Of a DNA stretch of 64,000 nucleotides, positions 25,057 through 33,409 are shown one piece after another. The notes under the pieces are model-generated. The model was not told the origin of the DNA. It saw nothing but the letters and a program-made list of their open reading frames with translations, and did not search any database. Source of the DNA: Chromobacterium piscinae (GTDB lineage: Bacteria > Pseudomonadota > Gammaproteobacteria > Burkholderiales > Chromobacteriaceae); contig NZ_JAJOHV010000057.1 of assembly GCF_021129175.1 (NCBI RefSeq), positions 1 through 64,000 on the forward strand, read 5' to 3'. Made by a program: the position numbers and the translations under genes. Numbering within the stretch: the stretch's first letter is position 1; each line of letters opens with the position of its first letter.

Positions 25057-25461
25057 CTAGGTTCCAGCGGGATACTCCGGCCGAGTGGGAAGCGGTTTGG
25101 ATGCATCGCCGGCGCTTGCGCCGATGATGCTGCGCAGCGCTTTGCGATAGTTTGCCCATGTGGATGGAACCGCCACGCCGGCCTCATAGCAACGAAGAAT
25201 GGTCTTGTCCGAGTCGGCAAGGGCCGACTGTGCCTGAAGTTGGTATAGCGCCCAAGCGTGCTCTGCTGCCGGTACGATTGATGCAGGCGGCGCGGGAGGG
25301 GTGAATACGCCGTTGGCGTATGTCCAGCCTGGGCCGGCGTTATCCGATGCGATGGCTTGAAGTCCACTGGAGGGCTGCCAGCCATCGCTCCCGTCCCACA
25401 TCACCACGTTTACCACGTTGCTGTTCTGGTCGATCAGCATATAGCGCTGCGCGTTGTTCAT
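25057..25461 (-). CDS. Tail-fibre assembly chaperone, cassette 2
   Basis: The 134-residue protein starts at 25461 (MNNAQRYMLIDQNSNVVNVVMWDGSDGW) with a perfect AGGAGG nearby. The N-terminal beta hairpin 'Y-x-L-I-D-x-x-x-x-V-V-N-V-V-x-W-D-G' followed by a proline spacer (NGVFTPPAPP) and a helical C-terminus (ALYQLQAQSALADSDKTILRCYEAGV) is common among Mu- and P2-like fibre chaperones. It is shorter than chaperones 1 and 3 and of a different type. It lies eight bases after fibre 2, its presumed client. Confidence 0.7.
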   Translation of the reverse strand: MNNAQRYMLIDQNSNVVNVVMWDGSDGWQPSSGLQAIASDNAGPGWTYANGVFTPPAPPASIVPAAEHAWALYQLQAQSALADSDKTILRCYEAGVAVPSTWANYRKALRSIIGASAGDASKPLPTRPEYPAGT

Positions 25462-25469
25462 GATTCCTC

Positions 25470-26987
25470 CTACCATTCAACGATGACTAAGCCGGGTGCG
25501 CCAATTTGGCCATTCTGGTTATAACCTGCGGCTCGGCCGCCGCCGCCGCCGCCGCCATATAAAACGCTGGGTTGCGGTCCATGGCCGGCAAATGAGGGGG
25601 CGCTGAAGATATTGGAGCCTCCCGCGCCGCCGTCTGGCCGCGTGCTTGGCAAGTCGCTGCCGGGGCCTCCATAGCCGGCCAGCGATGCGCTGCCGGGGCC
25701 GCCTCCGTTCGAATGGGAGGGTTGGCAAGCGCCGCCGCCGCCGCCGGCAATGCTCAGGTTGCCGAAGGTGGTGGTGCCACCGGCCCCGCCTGTGCTGCTG
25801 GCATAGGTACCGCCGTTGCCGGAGCCGATGCCGCCAGCGCCGCCGGCGCCTATCGTCAGCGGGATGGTCTGTCCCGGGGTGACGGCGAGGGGCGCTTTGA
25901 AAAGAACGCCCCCAGCCCCGCCGCCGCCGGGGGTATAGGGCGCGCCAGAGATTGCCCCCGCGCCGCCGCCGCCGCCGCCGACCAGCGTCACGTATAACCG
26001 CGTTACGCTGGGCGGCACCGTGAATGCGCTGCTGGCGGTGAACTGCTGCATGCCCCTGAGGCCGCCGAACAGTTGGCTCATCTGAACCGCATGTTGGCCC
26101 TGAGTGGCGGGCGCGACATTGAATGCCTGGCTTGCGTCGCCGTTCTTGGCGGCGGCATCGGCGATGCCGTAGCCGGCCAGCGTGGTGGCCTTGCCTGCCT
26201 TGCCAGCCAACTGGTTGGTGATGGTGGCGGCGAAGTTCTGGTCGTTGCCCAGCGCCGCTGCCAGTTCCTGCAAGGTGTTCAGCGCGCCGGGCGCGCCAGC
26301 CACCAGATTGTTGACCGCGGTTTGCAGATCGGTTTTGCTGGCGCCGTCGGTGATGCCGTAATCGGCAAGGGTGCTTTGCTGCCCGGTTTTCAGCAGCTTG
26401 ACCCAAGGTTGCCAGTTGCCGTTTTCCAGCCGCTGTTCATAAGTGGCGCCGCCCCACATCCAGTAGACCTGGCTGCCCCATTTGTCGCTGAGGAAGTTGG
26501 TCAACAGCATGCCGTTGCTTTTGTCCGGAGTACCGTTTACCAAGCTGCTGTCGACGTGATAGAGGCCGTTGGGACGCATGGTTTGCAGCGAGCCGCTGGC
26601 GATGTTCTTGGCGTAGCCGGACAAGCCAACGGCGTTCAGCGCCTGCTCGACCCGCAGCGGCGTCATCGCTTTGACGTTGTCCGTGCCGGCTTCCGCCTCG
26701 GCCTGGCTTGCGATGGCGATGCCGTAGCCGGCCAATGTGGCGGGCTTGCTGTTGCCGCCCCAGGCGATGTTGCGCACCGCTTGCAGCAATTGGTCGTCGC
26801 GATTGGAGTCGGGGTCCTGCTTGCTGTCTTGCAATAGCTTCAGCAATTCGCGCTGTGTGGATTGAACCGCCGATTGCACGCCGTTCAGCCACTCGGAAGT
26901 GACCACGGTGCCGAGCGCGCCGGTATAAGGGTTGCCATCCTGGAACTGGCCGTCCGAGCTGTTGATGGGTTTAAGCTGGTTTTGCAT
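25470..26987 (-). CDS. Tail fibre 2 with glycine-rich receptor-binding tip
   Basis: The 505-residue fibre begins with MQNQLKPINSSDGQFQDGN, preceded by GGGAGG. Residues up to about 280 are close to fibre 1 (attachment domain, LAGYGIAIASQAEAEAGTDN, SDKWGSQVYWMWGGATYEQR, GAPGALNTLQELAAALGND). After that the tip diverges: PSVTRLYVTLVGGGGGGAGA, then many GGxGG repeats and the ending PGLVIVEW, parallel to but distinct from the PGVIFIEW ending of fibre 1. The pattern of conserved base plus variable tip suggests host-range diversification. Confidence 0.88.
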   Translation of the reverse strand: MQNQLKPINSSDGQFQDGNPYTGALGTVVTSEWLNGVQSAVQSTQRELLKLLQDSKQDPDSNRDDQLLQAVRNIAWGGNSKPATLAGYGIAIASQAEAEAGTDNVKAMTPLRVEQALNAVGLSGYAKNIASGSLQTMRPNGLYHVDSSLVNGTPDKSNGMLLTNFLSDKWGSQVYWMWGGATYEQRLENGNWQPWVKLLKTGQQSTLADYGITDGASKTDLQTAVNNLVAGAPGALNTLQELAAALGNDQNFAATITNQLAGKAGKATTLAGYGIADAAAKNGDASQAFNVAPATQGQHAVQMSQLFGGLRGMQQFTASSAFTVPPSVTRLYVTLVGGGGGGAGAISGAPYTPGGGGAGGVLFKAPLAVTPGQTIPLTIGAGGAGGIGSGNGGTYASSTGGAGGTTTFGNLSIAGGGGGACQPSHSNGGGPGSASLAGYGGPGSDLPSTRPDGGAGGSNIFSAPSFAGHGPQPSVLYGGGGGGGRAAGYNQNGQIGAPGLVIVEW

Positions 26988-27112
26988 GTGGAGCGCCTCC
27001 CGCTGGTAAAGAGAAATCGGCCGCCGGGGCCGATGACAGATGTCGCTGATTCGGAATGACGGTGATTGTGCGGGAAGCGAAGGTGGGGGCTCAGTGGACG
27101 GATGTCAGTGCG
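26988..27112 (-). repeat. Duplicated leader before fibre 2 (copy B)
   Basis: This is a near copy of 24768-24890 (see that entry), with the same small ATCGGCC/GGCCGAT hairpin and CAGTGGACGGAT block. It occupies most of the gap between chaperone 3 and fibre 2. Confidence 0.7.
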
Positions 27113-27123
27113 GCAAGCGCGAA

Positions 27124-27148
27124 AAACGGCAGCGCGGGGCTGCCGTTT
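27124..27148 (-). terminator. Hairpin closing fibre cassette 3
   Basis: AAACGGCAGC and GCTGCCGTTT (27124-27133, 27139-27148) make a perfect ten-base stem 22 bases beyond the chaperone 3 stop. Confidence 0.65.
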
Positions 27149-27170
27149 CCAGGTGTCGCGAATTAGGTTT

Positions 27171-27746
27171 TCAGGCGGGCTGCTTGGGCCAGTCGGCGTC
27201 CACCAGCCGCGGCCACATCGCCAGGTCCGGCAGGCGCGACAGGTCCACGCAGTAGCGTTTCCAGGCGGCCAGCTTTTGCAGCTCGTCGGCGGTGGCGATG
27301 CCGATGGACTCGGCGTCTTCCAGCGGCCGGCGGGCGGCGTAGGCGTCGGCCAGGCGCTGTTTCAGTTCGGCGCTGGTCTTCTGCGCCAGCGCGGCGGACT
27401 GGGCGGTTTTGTTGATGGCCCAGCTCTTGCCGTCCCAGACCGGGAAGTCGCAGGGCTGCAGCAGCGTGGCGCGCAGGCTCTCGGGCGTGTCGCCCAAGCG
27501 GGCCTGGACCGGCAGCGCGGTGTCGACGCTCCACAGTTTGACGGCGCGCCAGTCCGGCGTCACGGTCCAGCCGCCGTCGCGGAAGACCGCAGTCTGGCGC
27601 TCGGCGGCGACCGGTGGCTGCAACTCGGTGCTGTGGGCGGGCAGCAGCCAGATGCCGGGCTCCAGCGGGGAGGGCGTAGCTGCGATGGGACCTTGATACT
27701 CCCCTGTTTGCGGGTGGTAGTCGTAGACGGTTTTGTTGTCTTGCAT
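27171..27746 (-). CDS. Tail-fibre assembly chaperone, cassette 3
   Basis: The 191-residue protein (MQDNKTVYDYHPQTGEYQGP) has AAGGAAA upstream. The N-terminal 'Y-D-Y-H-P-x-T-G-E-Y' hairpin, a central W-T-V-T-P-D-W-R-A-V segment and the C-terminal helix (AYAARRPLEDAESIGIATADELQKLAAWKRY) are typical of Tfa-like proteins with a DUF4376-type end. It starts 10 bases after the collar-domain fibre 3 and should help that fibre trimerise. Confidence 0.75.
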   Translation of the reverse strand: MQDNKTVYDYHPQTGEYQGPIAATPSPLEPGIWLLPAHSTELQPPVAAERQTAVFRDGGWTVTPDWRAVKLWSVDTALPVQARLGDTPESLRATLLQPCDFPVWDGKSWAINKTAQSAALAQKTSAELKQRLADAYAARRPLEDAESIGIATADELQKLAAWKRYCVDLSRLPDLAMWPRLVDADWPKQPA

Positions 27747-27756
27747 GGCGGTTTCC

Positions 27757-29523
27757 TTAGTACTTGATGCAGGGGAGCAGGGCGATGTTGCGGGGGCGGG
27801 TCATGTACATCCAGTTTTGAGGATTGCCAGCGAAGACTTGGCTGATGGTTTGCTGGTTGAGCAGGGTCAGGTTATTGATAACCAGCCCGCTGGTGTAATC
27901 CTTCACTTCTGGCACAAAGTCATAGCCCGCGACATCGCGCACGGCTTTATTGGTCATATTGTTGATGATGCCGCCCGCGTAGGTGTCTTGGTCGTCGTTA
28001 TGAATGACCAGCGATCCTTTCTGCTTGGAGCCAAATACCCGGCCCTGATCCACGTTGGCATCCCAGCCGCGCACAAACTCTCCGCGCAGGTCAGGGAGGT
28101 TGAAGGTGGTGGTGCCATCGCCGGCGCCGTAGGTGGTGCCGATGGCTGCGAATAGAGAGGCGAACGTACTGCGGCTGACCGCTGCGCCATTGGCTGGGAG
28201 CCAACCATCGGGCGGGGTGGTCATCGCGAAGAAAGCGACTTGGCCAGTCAGATGGCCTTCGTGGATCAGCGTATGCCATGGGTTCCAGCGTTTGGCATCA
28301 TCGTTTCGGGTGCGGAAACGCATGGTGGTGCCACTGCCGTAATCGGCTGTCAGCTGGCAAGAATGGTCGATATTGCCGTTCAAGCCGCCAAAGGCGAGAT
28401 AAGGGCCGTAAACGCCGCTGGAGGTTGCGTAATTGAAGCCCATCTCGCCGGCGACCACATCGTTGTCGAGGGAAGTCTTGTCGTCTGAGCTGATGCGATA
28501 GCGGCGTTTCCTGATGATGGAGCCATCATTGCCGCTGTGCCAGACACGATATTCGCCGCCGGCGGCTTCCTTCAGCATCAGCGTATCGTCGCCGTAGTTC
28601 TTGTGAACCAGCGCCACCGCGCTGTTGCCGGGACGGTGCAGGCCCAGGGCCGGGAAGTCGGTGCCGGTGGAGCGCAGTTCCAGCGTGCCGTTGGTGTAGA
28701 GATTGTTGTCGTAGACGTTGGGCGTGGTTTTGAAGATCTGCGACGTTTGCGCGGTGGAGAGCGCCAGCGTGTTGATGCCGTAGCCGGCCAGCGAGCTGGA
28801 CTTGTCGGCCTTGCCGGCGAGCTGGTTGGTGATGGTGGAGGCGAAGTTGTTGTCGTTGCCCAGCGCCGCCGCCAGTTCCTGCAGTGTGTTCAGCGCGCCC
28901 GGCGCACCGCTGACCAGGCTGTCCACCGCCGCCTTCAGCTCGGCCTTGGTCGCGCCGTCGGTGATGCCGTAGCCGGCCAGCGTGGTGGCGGCGTCGGCCA
29001 GCTTTTGCCATTGGCTCCAGTTGCCGCGATAGCGGCAGCGGTACCAGCAACCGGCGTTGTTGAAGCTCTGGTATTGCTGGTAAACCATCTCGCCATCGGC
29101 AAAGACGAACAGCAGGCCGGCGTACGGCACCGGGTAATTGGCGCCGTTGGCGGCGTAAGCGTTGGCGGGATTGTGATACAGGCCATCGTCGGCGATGTTG
29201 TTCAAGTCGACCTTGTCGCCCAGTTGCGGCCGCAGGGTCAGCCCATCGGCGATGCCGTAGCCCGCCAGGGTAGTCGGCTTGGCGTTGCCGCCCCAGGCCA
29301 GCTGCTTGATCGACTGCAGCAGCTGGTCCTGGCGCGCCGGATCGGCGAGTTGGCCGTTGTTGCTGTTGATCACTGACAGCACTTCCTGCTGAGTGGTCTG
29401 GATGGCGGATTGCACGGTGTTCAGCCAACTGGCGGAGACGATGGTGCCCAGCTCGCCGGTGGAGGGGTTGCCGTCGTGGAACTTCTGGTCCGGCGTGGGA
29501 ACGGGCTTGATCGGGTCTTGCAT
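27757..29523 (-). CDS. Tail fibre 3 with phage tail-collar tip
   Basis: The 588-residue fibre lies next to the baseplate genes, the standard place for the primary fibre (Mu gpS-like). The N-terminus (MQDPIKPVPTPDQKFHDGNPSTGELG) and shaft (GAPGALNTLQELAAALGND) match fibres 1 and 2. The C-terminal ~190 residues differ: GQVAFFAMTTPPDGWLPANG, FNLPDLRGEFVRGWD and RPRNIALLPCIKY mark a phage tail collar domain, often found in receptor-binding tips. AGGAGCG precedes the ATG at 29523. A scrap of a similar C-terminus sits at 22527. Confidence 0.9.
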   Translation of the reverse strand: MQDPIKPVPTPDQKFHDGNPSTGELGTIVSASWLNTVQSAIQTTQQEVLSVINSNNGQLADPARQDQLLQSIKQLAWGGNAKPTTLAGYGIADGLTLRPQLGDKVDLNNIADDGLYHNPANAYAANGANYPVPYAGLLFVFADGEMVYQQYQSFNNAGCWYRCRYRGNWSQWQKLADAATTLAGYGITDGATKAELKAAVDSLVSGAPGALNTLQELAAALGNDNNFASTITNQLAGKADKSSSLAGYGINTLALSTAQTSQIFKTTPNVYDNNLYTNGTLELRSTGTDFPALGLHRPGNSAVALVHKNYGDDTLMLKEAAGGEYRVWHSGNDGSIIRKRRYRISSDDKTSLDNDVVAGEMGFNYATSSGVYGPYLAFGGLNGNIDHSCQLTADYGSGTTMRFRTRNDDAKRWNPWHTLIHEGHLTGQVAFFAMTTPPDGWLPANGAAVSRSTFASLFAAIGTTYGAGDGTTTFNLPDLRGEFVRGWDANVDQGRVFGSKQKGSLVIHNDDQDTYAGGIINNMTNKAVRDVAGYDFVPEVKDYTSGLVINNLTLLNQQTISQVFAGNPQNWMYMTRPRNIALLPCIKY

Positions 29524-29628
29524 GAGGCGCTCCTGGAAAAGGATGGGACGGAGGCGCCGATGGGAATCGGCGTCGAGGGGAGGGGAAAAGCGGGAGGGAA
29601 GGCGCGGGAGGCGCGCGCTGGCCGGCGT

Positions 29629-30207
29629 TTACGGCTGGTAGGCGAAATAGACGAAGGTGTGGGCTGGTTTGAGGTCGTTGAACAGCTCTTCCAGCCTGGG
29701 GTCGCCGAAGGCGCACAAGCGCTCGCCCGCCAGCGACTGGCCGGCGCGGAACTGGTAGGGGCGTACCTTGCTGCCGAACACGGTCACCTGCCATACCCAG
29801 GGAATGTCGGCGCTCCACAACTGCTGGCCGGCGCGGTTGACGCCGGCTCGGAATGGTTGCGGCTCGTCGATCTGGATCTTATAGCCCATGCCGGCGGCCA
29901 GCCGGGTGAAGTAGGGGATGGACAGGCCGCCGGTTTCGGCCAGCTTGGCCAACACCGCCTGCCGGCGTTGCTGGTAGGTGGCGTCGGATGGCGGCGTCAG
30001 GCCGCATACCCGCTCCCATTCTGGCAGCATCGCCTCCGCCTGAAAGGGTGTGACGGCACCGGCCAGCTGGCGGGCGGAGTTCTGCGCGCGGTCCAGCGCC
30101 GCGCCTTCGCTAGCCAGTTCGGCTTGCAGCCGCGGCCCGTTCTGGTTGTAGCTGACTGGCGGCAGCAGCCGGGTCAGCAGGTCTTGATAGGGCGGCTGCG
30201 GCGTCAT
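29629..30207 (-). CDS. Mu gp48-like (DUF2313) baseplate protein
   Basis: The 192-residue protein from ATG 30207 overlaps the stop of the gp47-like gene in an ATGA. PYQDLLTRLLPP at the start, LPEWERVCGLTPPSDATYQQRRQAVLAKLAETGGLS in the middle and a beta-rich C-terminus (RLEELFNDLKPAHTFVYFAY) match the YmfQ/DUF2313 family, the P2 gpI counterpart in Mu-like tails. It joins the baseplate wedge to the fibre. It is the last baseplate gene before the fibre cassettes. Confidence 0.85.
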   Translation of the reverse strand: MTPQPPYQDLLTRLLPPVSYNQNGPRLQAELASEGAALDRAQNSARQLAGAVTPFQAEAMLPEWERVCGLTPPSDATYQQRRQAVLAKLAETGGLSIPYFTRLAAGMGYKIQIDEPQPFRAGVNRAGQQLWSADIPWVWQVTVFGSKVRPYQFRAGQSLAGERLCAFGDPRLEELFNDLKPAHTFVYFAYQP

Positions 30208-31292
30208 TTCAGCAGCCCCACAGACAGTTTGCCCAGCCGCAGCCATTCCACTTTGGTGGGATCAGAGACGGGATCGACGTTGCTGGCCGGTGAGTTGAGC
30301 TTGCGGTCCTGCACGCCGGGCAGGTCGGAGATCAGCGCTTCGATCCGGCTCTTGACCAGCCGTTCGCCCGGGGCGAGGCCGGCGAAGTAGGCCTGCAGCG
30401 TCTGCTGCAACAGCGGCGTGAATGCGTCCAGGTTCGCGCCGCCCAGGTTGAGTTCCACGTCGATGTCCACCGGGCGCGGCGTCGGCGCCAGCACTAGGCA
30501 GCTCTTGGCGGTGACTGGGCGCAGGTCTTCGATATGAGCTTGGACATTGGCGAGGATTTCCTGCGACGGCAGGTCGCCGTTGGCGGTGATCACTACGTCG
30601 ACGGTGCCCAGGCCGCGGCGCAGCGGGTAGACGTAGGCGGCGGAGACGCCTTTCACTTCCATCGCCCAGCGGCGGTAGTCGTGCTTGTTGCCGCCGGCCG
30701 GCGGGCGGCGGATCAGCTCCAGCAGCCGGTCCAGCAAGGCCGCGTCATCTTCCACGTCCACGCCGTTGCGCATGCTGAGCAGCAGCGCCTTGGGTTTGAC
30801 GCCGGACGGCGCCTGCATCAGTTCCACCGGCAGATTGTCCGGCTGGTTGGCGGCGGCGCCTGCCTGGCTGGCGAAGATAGGCAGCTCCGCCTGTTGGTTG
30901 TCGTCCAGCCGGACCGAGTATGGGCTGCCGTCCGGGTTGGTGGCCGGGGTGGCGTACAGTTGCTCACCCACCCGCAGTTGCAGGCTGCCGGTGACGACGG
31001 CGCCGGCATTGCCGCTGATGCGCAGCGTGCCGCTGGCGGCGGTAGGCGGTTTGCGCACGATGCCGCGCAGGCGGGCGTGTTGTTCCAGGTATTCGCTGTC
31101 GGCGGTGTCGGGGAAGATCTGGCGGGCGATCCAGCTCTGGTGCTGGTACAGGCCCTCCACCGCGCTGGCGACCGAACTGGCGCGGACGAAGTAATCGCTG
31201 TCCGGCGCGATGTCGGCATCGGCGCGCAGGTTTTGCAGGTCGCGCAGCAGCGTGTCGCGGATGCTGGCGAAATCGGGAGTGGACAGGGGCAT
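30204..31292 (-). CDS. Baseplate wedge protein, Mu gp47 / P2 gpJ-like
   Basis: The 362-residue protein follows Baseplate_J architecture: helical N-terminus (FASIRDTLLRDLQNLRADADI), SEYLEQHARLRGIVRKPPTAASGTLRISG, RRPPAGGNKHDYRRWAMEVKGVSAAYVYPLRRGLGTVDVVI, the hallmark 'G-x-x-x-D-Y-x-x-W-A' region, and a C-terminal assembly domain. It forms the wedge ring of the contractile baseplate. Start and stop both overlap neighbouring genes (ATGA), so translation is coupled through gp46-gp47-gp48. Confidence 0.92.
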   Translation of the reverse strand: MPLSTPDFASIRDTLLRDLQNLRADADIAPDSDYFVRASSVASAVEGLYQHQSWIARQIFPDTADSEYLEQHARLRGIVRKPPTAASGTLRISGNAGAVVTGSLQLRVGEQLYATPATNPDGSPYSVRLDDNQQAELPIFASQAGAAANQPDNLPVELMQAPSGVKPKALLLSMRNGVDVEDDAALLDRLLELIRRPPAGGNKHDYRRWAMEVKGVSAAYVYPLRRGLGTVDVVITANGDLPSQEILANVQAHIEDLRPVTAKSCLVLAPTPRPVDIDVELNLGGANLDAFTPLLQQTLQAYFAGLAPGERLVKSRIEALISDLPGVQDRKLNSPASNVDPVSDPTKVEWLRLGKLSVGLLK

Positions 31293-31642
31293 CAGGCTAT
31301 CCTCACTTGGTGTTGGAAATGGCGGATGTGGCCGCCGGTTTCGGCGACTTCGATGTTCAGGAGCAGCCGGCCGGGGCCTTGCCGCTGCGACGACACCTGG
31401 ACGCGGCTGGCGCGGCCGTCCTGCAGCAGCGGCTGCAGCGCCTGCTCGGCGTATTGGCAGGCCAACAGGTCGATGCGGTTGCTGTCCTTGCTGCGGGACA
31501 GCTCATGCAGGCGCGAGCCCAGCGTGGGGTCGGCCCACCAGCCGCCCAGCGGGGTCATCAGACGGAGGTAGACGGCGTTGGCGAGGGTGTCGGTGGAGCC
31601 GCCGGCGTAGTCGCCGGTGATGGGGTCCAATAGTGGGTCCAT
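31292..31642 (-). CDS. Mu gp46-like baseplate protein (GPW/gp25-related)
   Basis: The 116-residue protein (MDPLLDPITGDY) includes LANAVYLRLMTPLGGWWADPTLGSRLHEL, the core of Mu gp46 and its GPW/gp25 relatives, and CQYAEQALQPLLQDGRASRVQV. It is the small inner-wedge protein linking spike hub and sheath. Its TGA overlaps the ATG of the gp47-like gene. Confidence 0.87.
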   Translation of the reverse strand: MDPLLDPITGDYAGGSTDTLANAVYLRLMTPLGGWWADPTLGSRLHELSRSKDSNRIDLLACQYAEQALQPLLQDGRASRVQVSSQRQGPGRLLLNIEVAETGGHIRHFQHQVRIA

Positions 31643-31722
31643 GGCGTTATTTTCCGGGTTTGGCGGTTGGAGGATCAGGGGACGGGGGTCAGTGGCCGCG
31701 CGAGGCGCGGCCTGACGTCGGC

Positions 31723-32352
31723 TCAGCCTTTGGGCGGGCTGGTGACGCCGCCGGAGTCGCCGTTGTGGATGTGGCCTTGCAGGCTGATGCCGCCGGCCTT
31801 CACGTCGCCGCTGGCGCTGACGCTGCCGGTGACCTTGGCGCCGCCTCCGCCCTGGATGGCCAGGCCGCCGTTGCCGCTGATCTGGCCCTGGGCGATGAAC
31901 TGCGCGCTGGTGTTCAGCTTGGGCGTGGCGAAGCTGGCCTGTTCGCTGGCGTTGACCTGCCAGGTCTTGCAGTCGAGCTGGAAGGTGTCGCACTCCACGG
32001 CGATGATCCTGCCGCGTTTGAGCACGATCTTGCTGCCTTCGTCGCTGTACAGCGCCACCTCGCCGGGTTGCAGCGATTGCAGCCGGTAGCTGCCGTGCTC
32101 GGTGGCGATCACCACGCTGTGGCTGGTGCGGCCGCCCAGCGGCAGCACCATCGCCATGCTGCCCGGCGGCGGGTTGGAGGTGTAGCCGTAATGCTGGAAC
32201 AGCTCGGCGTCCTGCAGCCGCTCGCCGGCCAGCGCGTCGGCCTGCGCGGCCTGCACGCCGCCGTCGCTGTCCACATGGGTGAGCACCGCGCGGAAGCCCT
32301 GGCGCACATTGCTGAAGGCGCGGCGGATGCGTTGGTCTACTTCATGCCACAT
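31723..32352 (-). CDS. Baseplate spike protein, Mu gp45 / P2 gpV-like
   Basis: The 209-residue protein starts at 32352 (MWHEVDQRIRRAFS) behind GAGGAG. An OB-fold N-terminal part (VQAAQADALAGERLQDAELFQHYGYTSNPPPG; VIATEHGSYRLQSLQPGEVALYSDEGSKIVL) is followed by a repetitive beta-helix and a C-terminal GHIHNGDSGG. The H-x-H in that motif binds iron at the tip of P2 gpV and Mu gp45 spikes. The trimer pierces the target outer membrane. Confidence 0.92.
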   Translation of the reverse strand: MWHEVDQRIRRAFSNVRQGFRAVLTHVDSDGGVQAAQADALAGERLQDAELFQHYGYTSNPPPGSMAMVLPLGGRTSHSVVIATEHGSYRLQSLQPGEVALYSDEGSKIVLKRGRIIAVECDTFQLDCKTWQVNASEQASFATPKLNTSAQFIAQGQISGNGGLAIQGGGGAKVTGSVSASGDVKAGGISLQGHIHNGDSGGVTSPPKG

Positions 32353-32362
32353 ATTGGTCTCC

Positions 32363-33409
32363 TCATTGCTTGCCGGCACGCATCACCGGAATCCAGCATT
32401 TGTCTTCCTTCAGCGTCAGCCGGGTGACGCTGCCCTGGCCGCGGCCGCCCTCGAAGGTGCGCGCCATCAGGAAATAGGTGCCGTTGATGCCGTGCGGCTC
32501 GCTTTCCACCTCGATGCGCTGGCCCGGCGTCCACAGCGCGCCCTGGCTGTCGCGGTGGCCGGCCACGGTGGCGGTCAGCGTGTAGCCGGCCAGGCGGGCG
32601 TCGGCCAGCATCTTGTCGGCGCGGGCGGCCAGCTCGGCCGGGCTGGCGGCGTCCGGCTCCACCTGGATGCGCGGCTTGTGGTAGCAGACGTCGGAATCGA
32701 AGACGTGGTGCTTCATCGCGTGGCGGCCGGGCGTCAGCGACTGGCCGTGGCCCTGGCCCAGCAGCGTCAGCTCGGAATAGCGCTGCGTGTGGGAGCGGGT
32801 TTCGGCCAGGCTGAGCACGTTGTTGCCCTTGCCGTCGCGGCGCAGGATCAGCCGCGCGCTGGCCGGCCGGCTGTAGTCCGGGCCGCCCACCACCAGCGTG
32901 CCGTCCGGGTCGAACCAGGCGGTCAGGCCGTTGGCCTGGGCGGCGCGGGTGAGTACGTCCCAGGCGCTGTTGCCGGGATCGACATTGATCTTCTCGATCT
33001 GGCCCTTGGCCTTGGCGTCGACGCGGATGTTGGCGATGCCCAGCGGCTTCACCACGTTGTCCAGCACGTCCTGCAGCGTCATGCCCTTGCCGGTGAACAG
33101 CGGCGCGCTGCAATCGAGCAGCATGCCGGCCAGGTCGCGGCCGGACAGCGCCAGCTGGTGGCTGCCGGAGGCGACGCTGTGGCTGATGTCGTCGATGCGG
33201 CCCATCAGCACCGTTTCGCCGCCGACCAGCACCTTGACCATCGCGCCGGGCTCCACATCGGGCGGGAAGACCCCGCCGGGCAGGCCCAGCGACACCTGCC
33301 AGGCGTCGGCGGCGACGACCAGGTCGGAATCGACCGAATAGTGGGTCCAGTCGCCGTGCTGGCGGCCGCCTATCTGCAGGCTGACGGTGTGATTAGCTGG
33401 CGTAGCCAT
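32363..33409 (-). CDS. Baseplate hub protein, Mu gp44 (gpP) / P2 gpD-like
   Basis: The 348-residue protein has the hub-family order: a beta-barrel N-terminus (VSLQIGGRQHGDWTHYSVDSDLVVAADAW), VLDNVVKPLGIANIRVDAKA, AWDVLTRAAQANGLTAWFDPDGTLVVGGPDYS, and RIEVESEPHGINGTYFLMARTFEG near the end. It connects the tail tube to the spike. It overlaps the gp43-like gene by 17 bases. Confidence 0.9.
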   Translation of the reverse strand: MATPANHTVSLQIGGRQHGDWTHYSVDSDLVVAADAWQVSLGLPGGVFPPDVEPGAMVKVLVGGETVLMGRIDDISHSVASGSHQLALSGRDLAGMLLDCSAPLFTGKGMTLQDVLDNVVKPLGIANIRVDAKAKGQIEKINVDPGNSAWDVLTRAAQANGLTAWFDPDGTLVVGGPDYSRPASARLILRRDGKGNNVLSLAETRSHTQRYSELTLLGQGHGQSLTPGRHAMKHHVFDSDVCYHKPRIQVEPDAASPAELAARADKMLADARLAGYTLTATVAGHRDSQGALWTPGQRIEVESEPHGINGTYFLMARTFEGGRGQGSVTRLTLKEDKCWIPVMRAGKQ

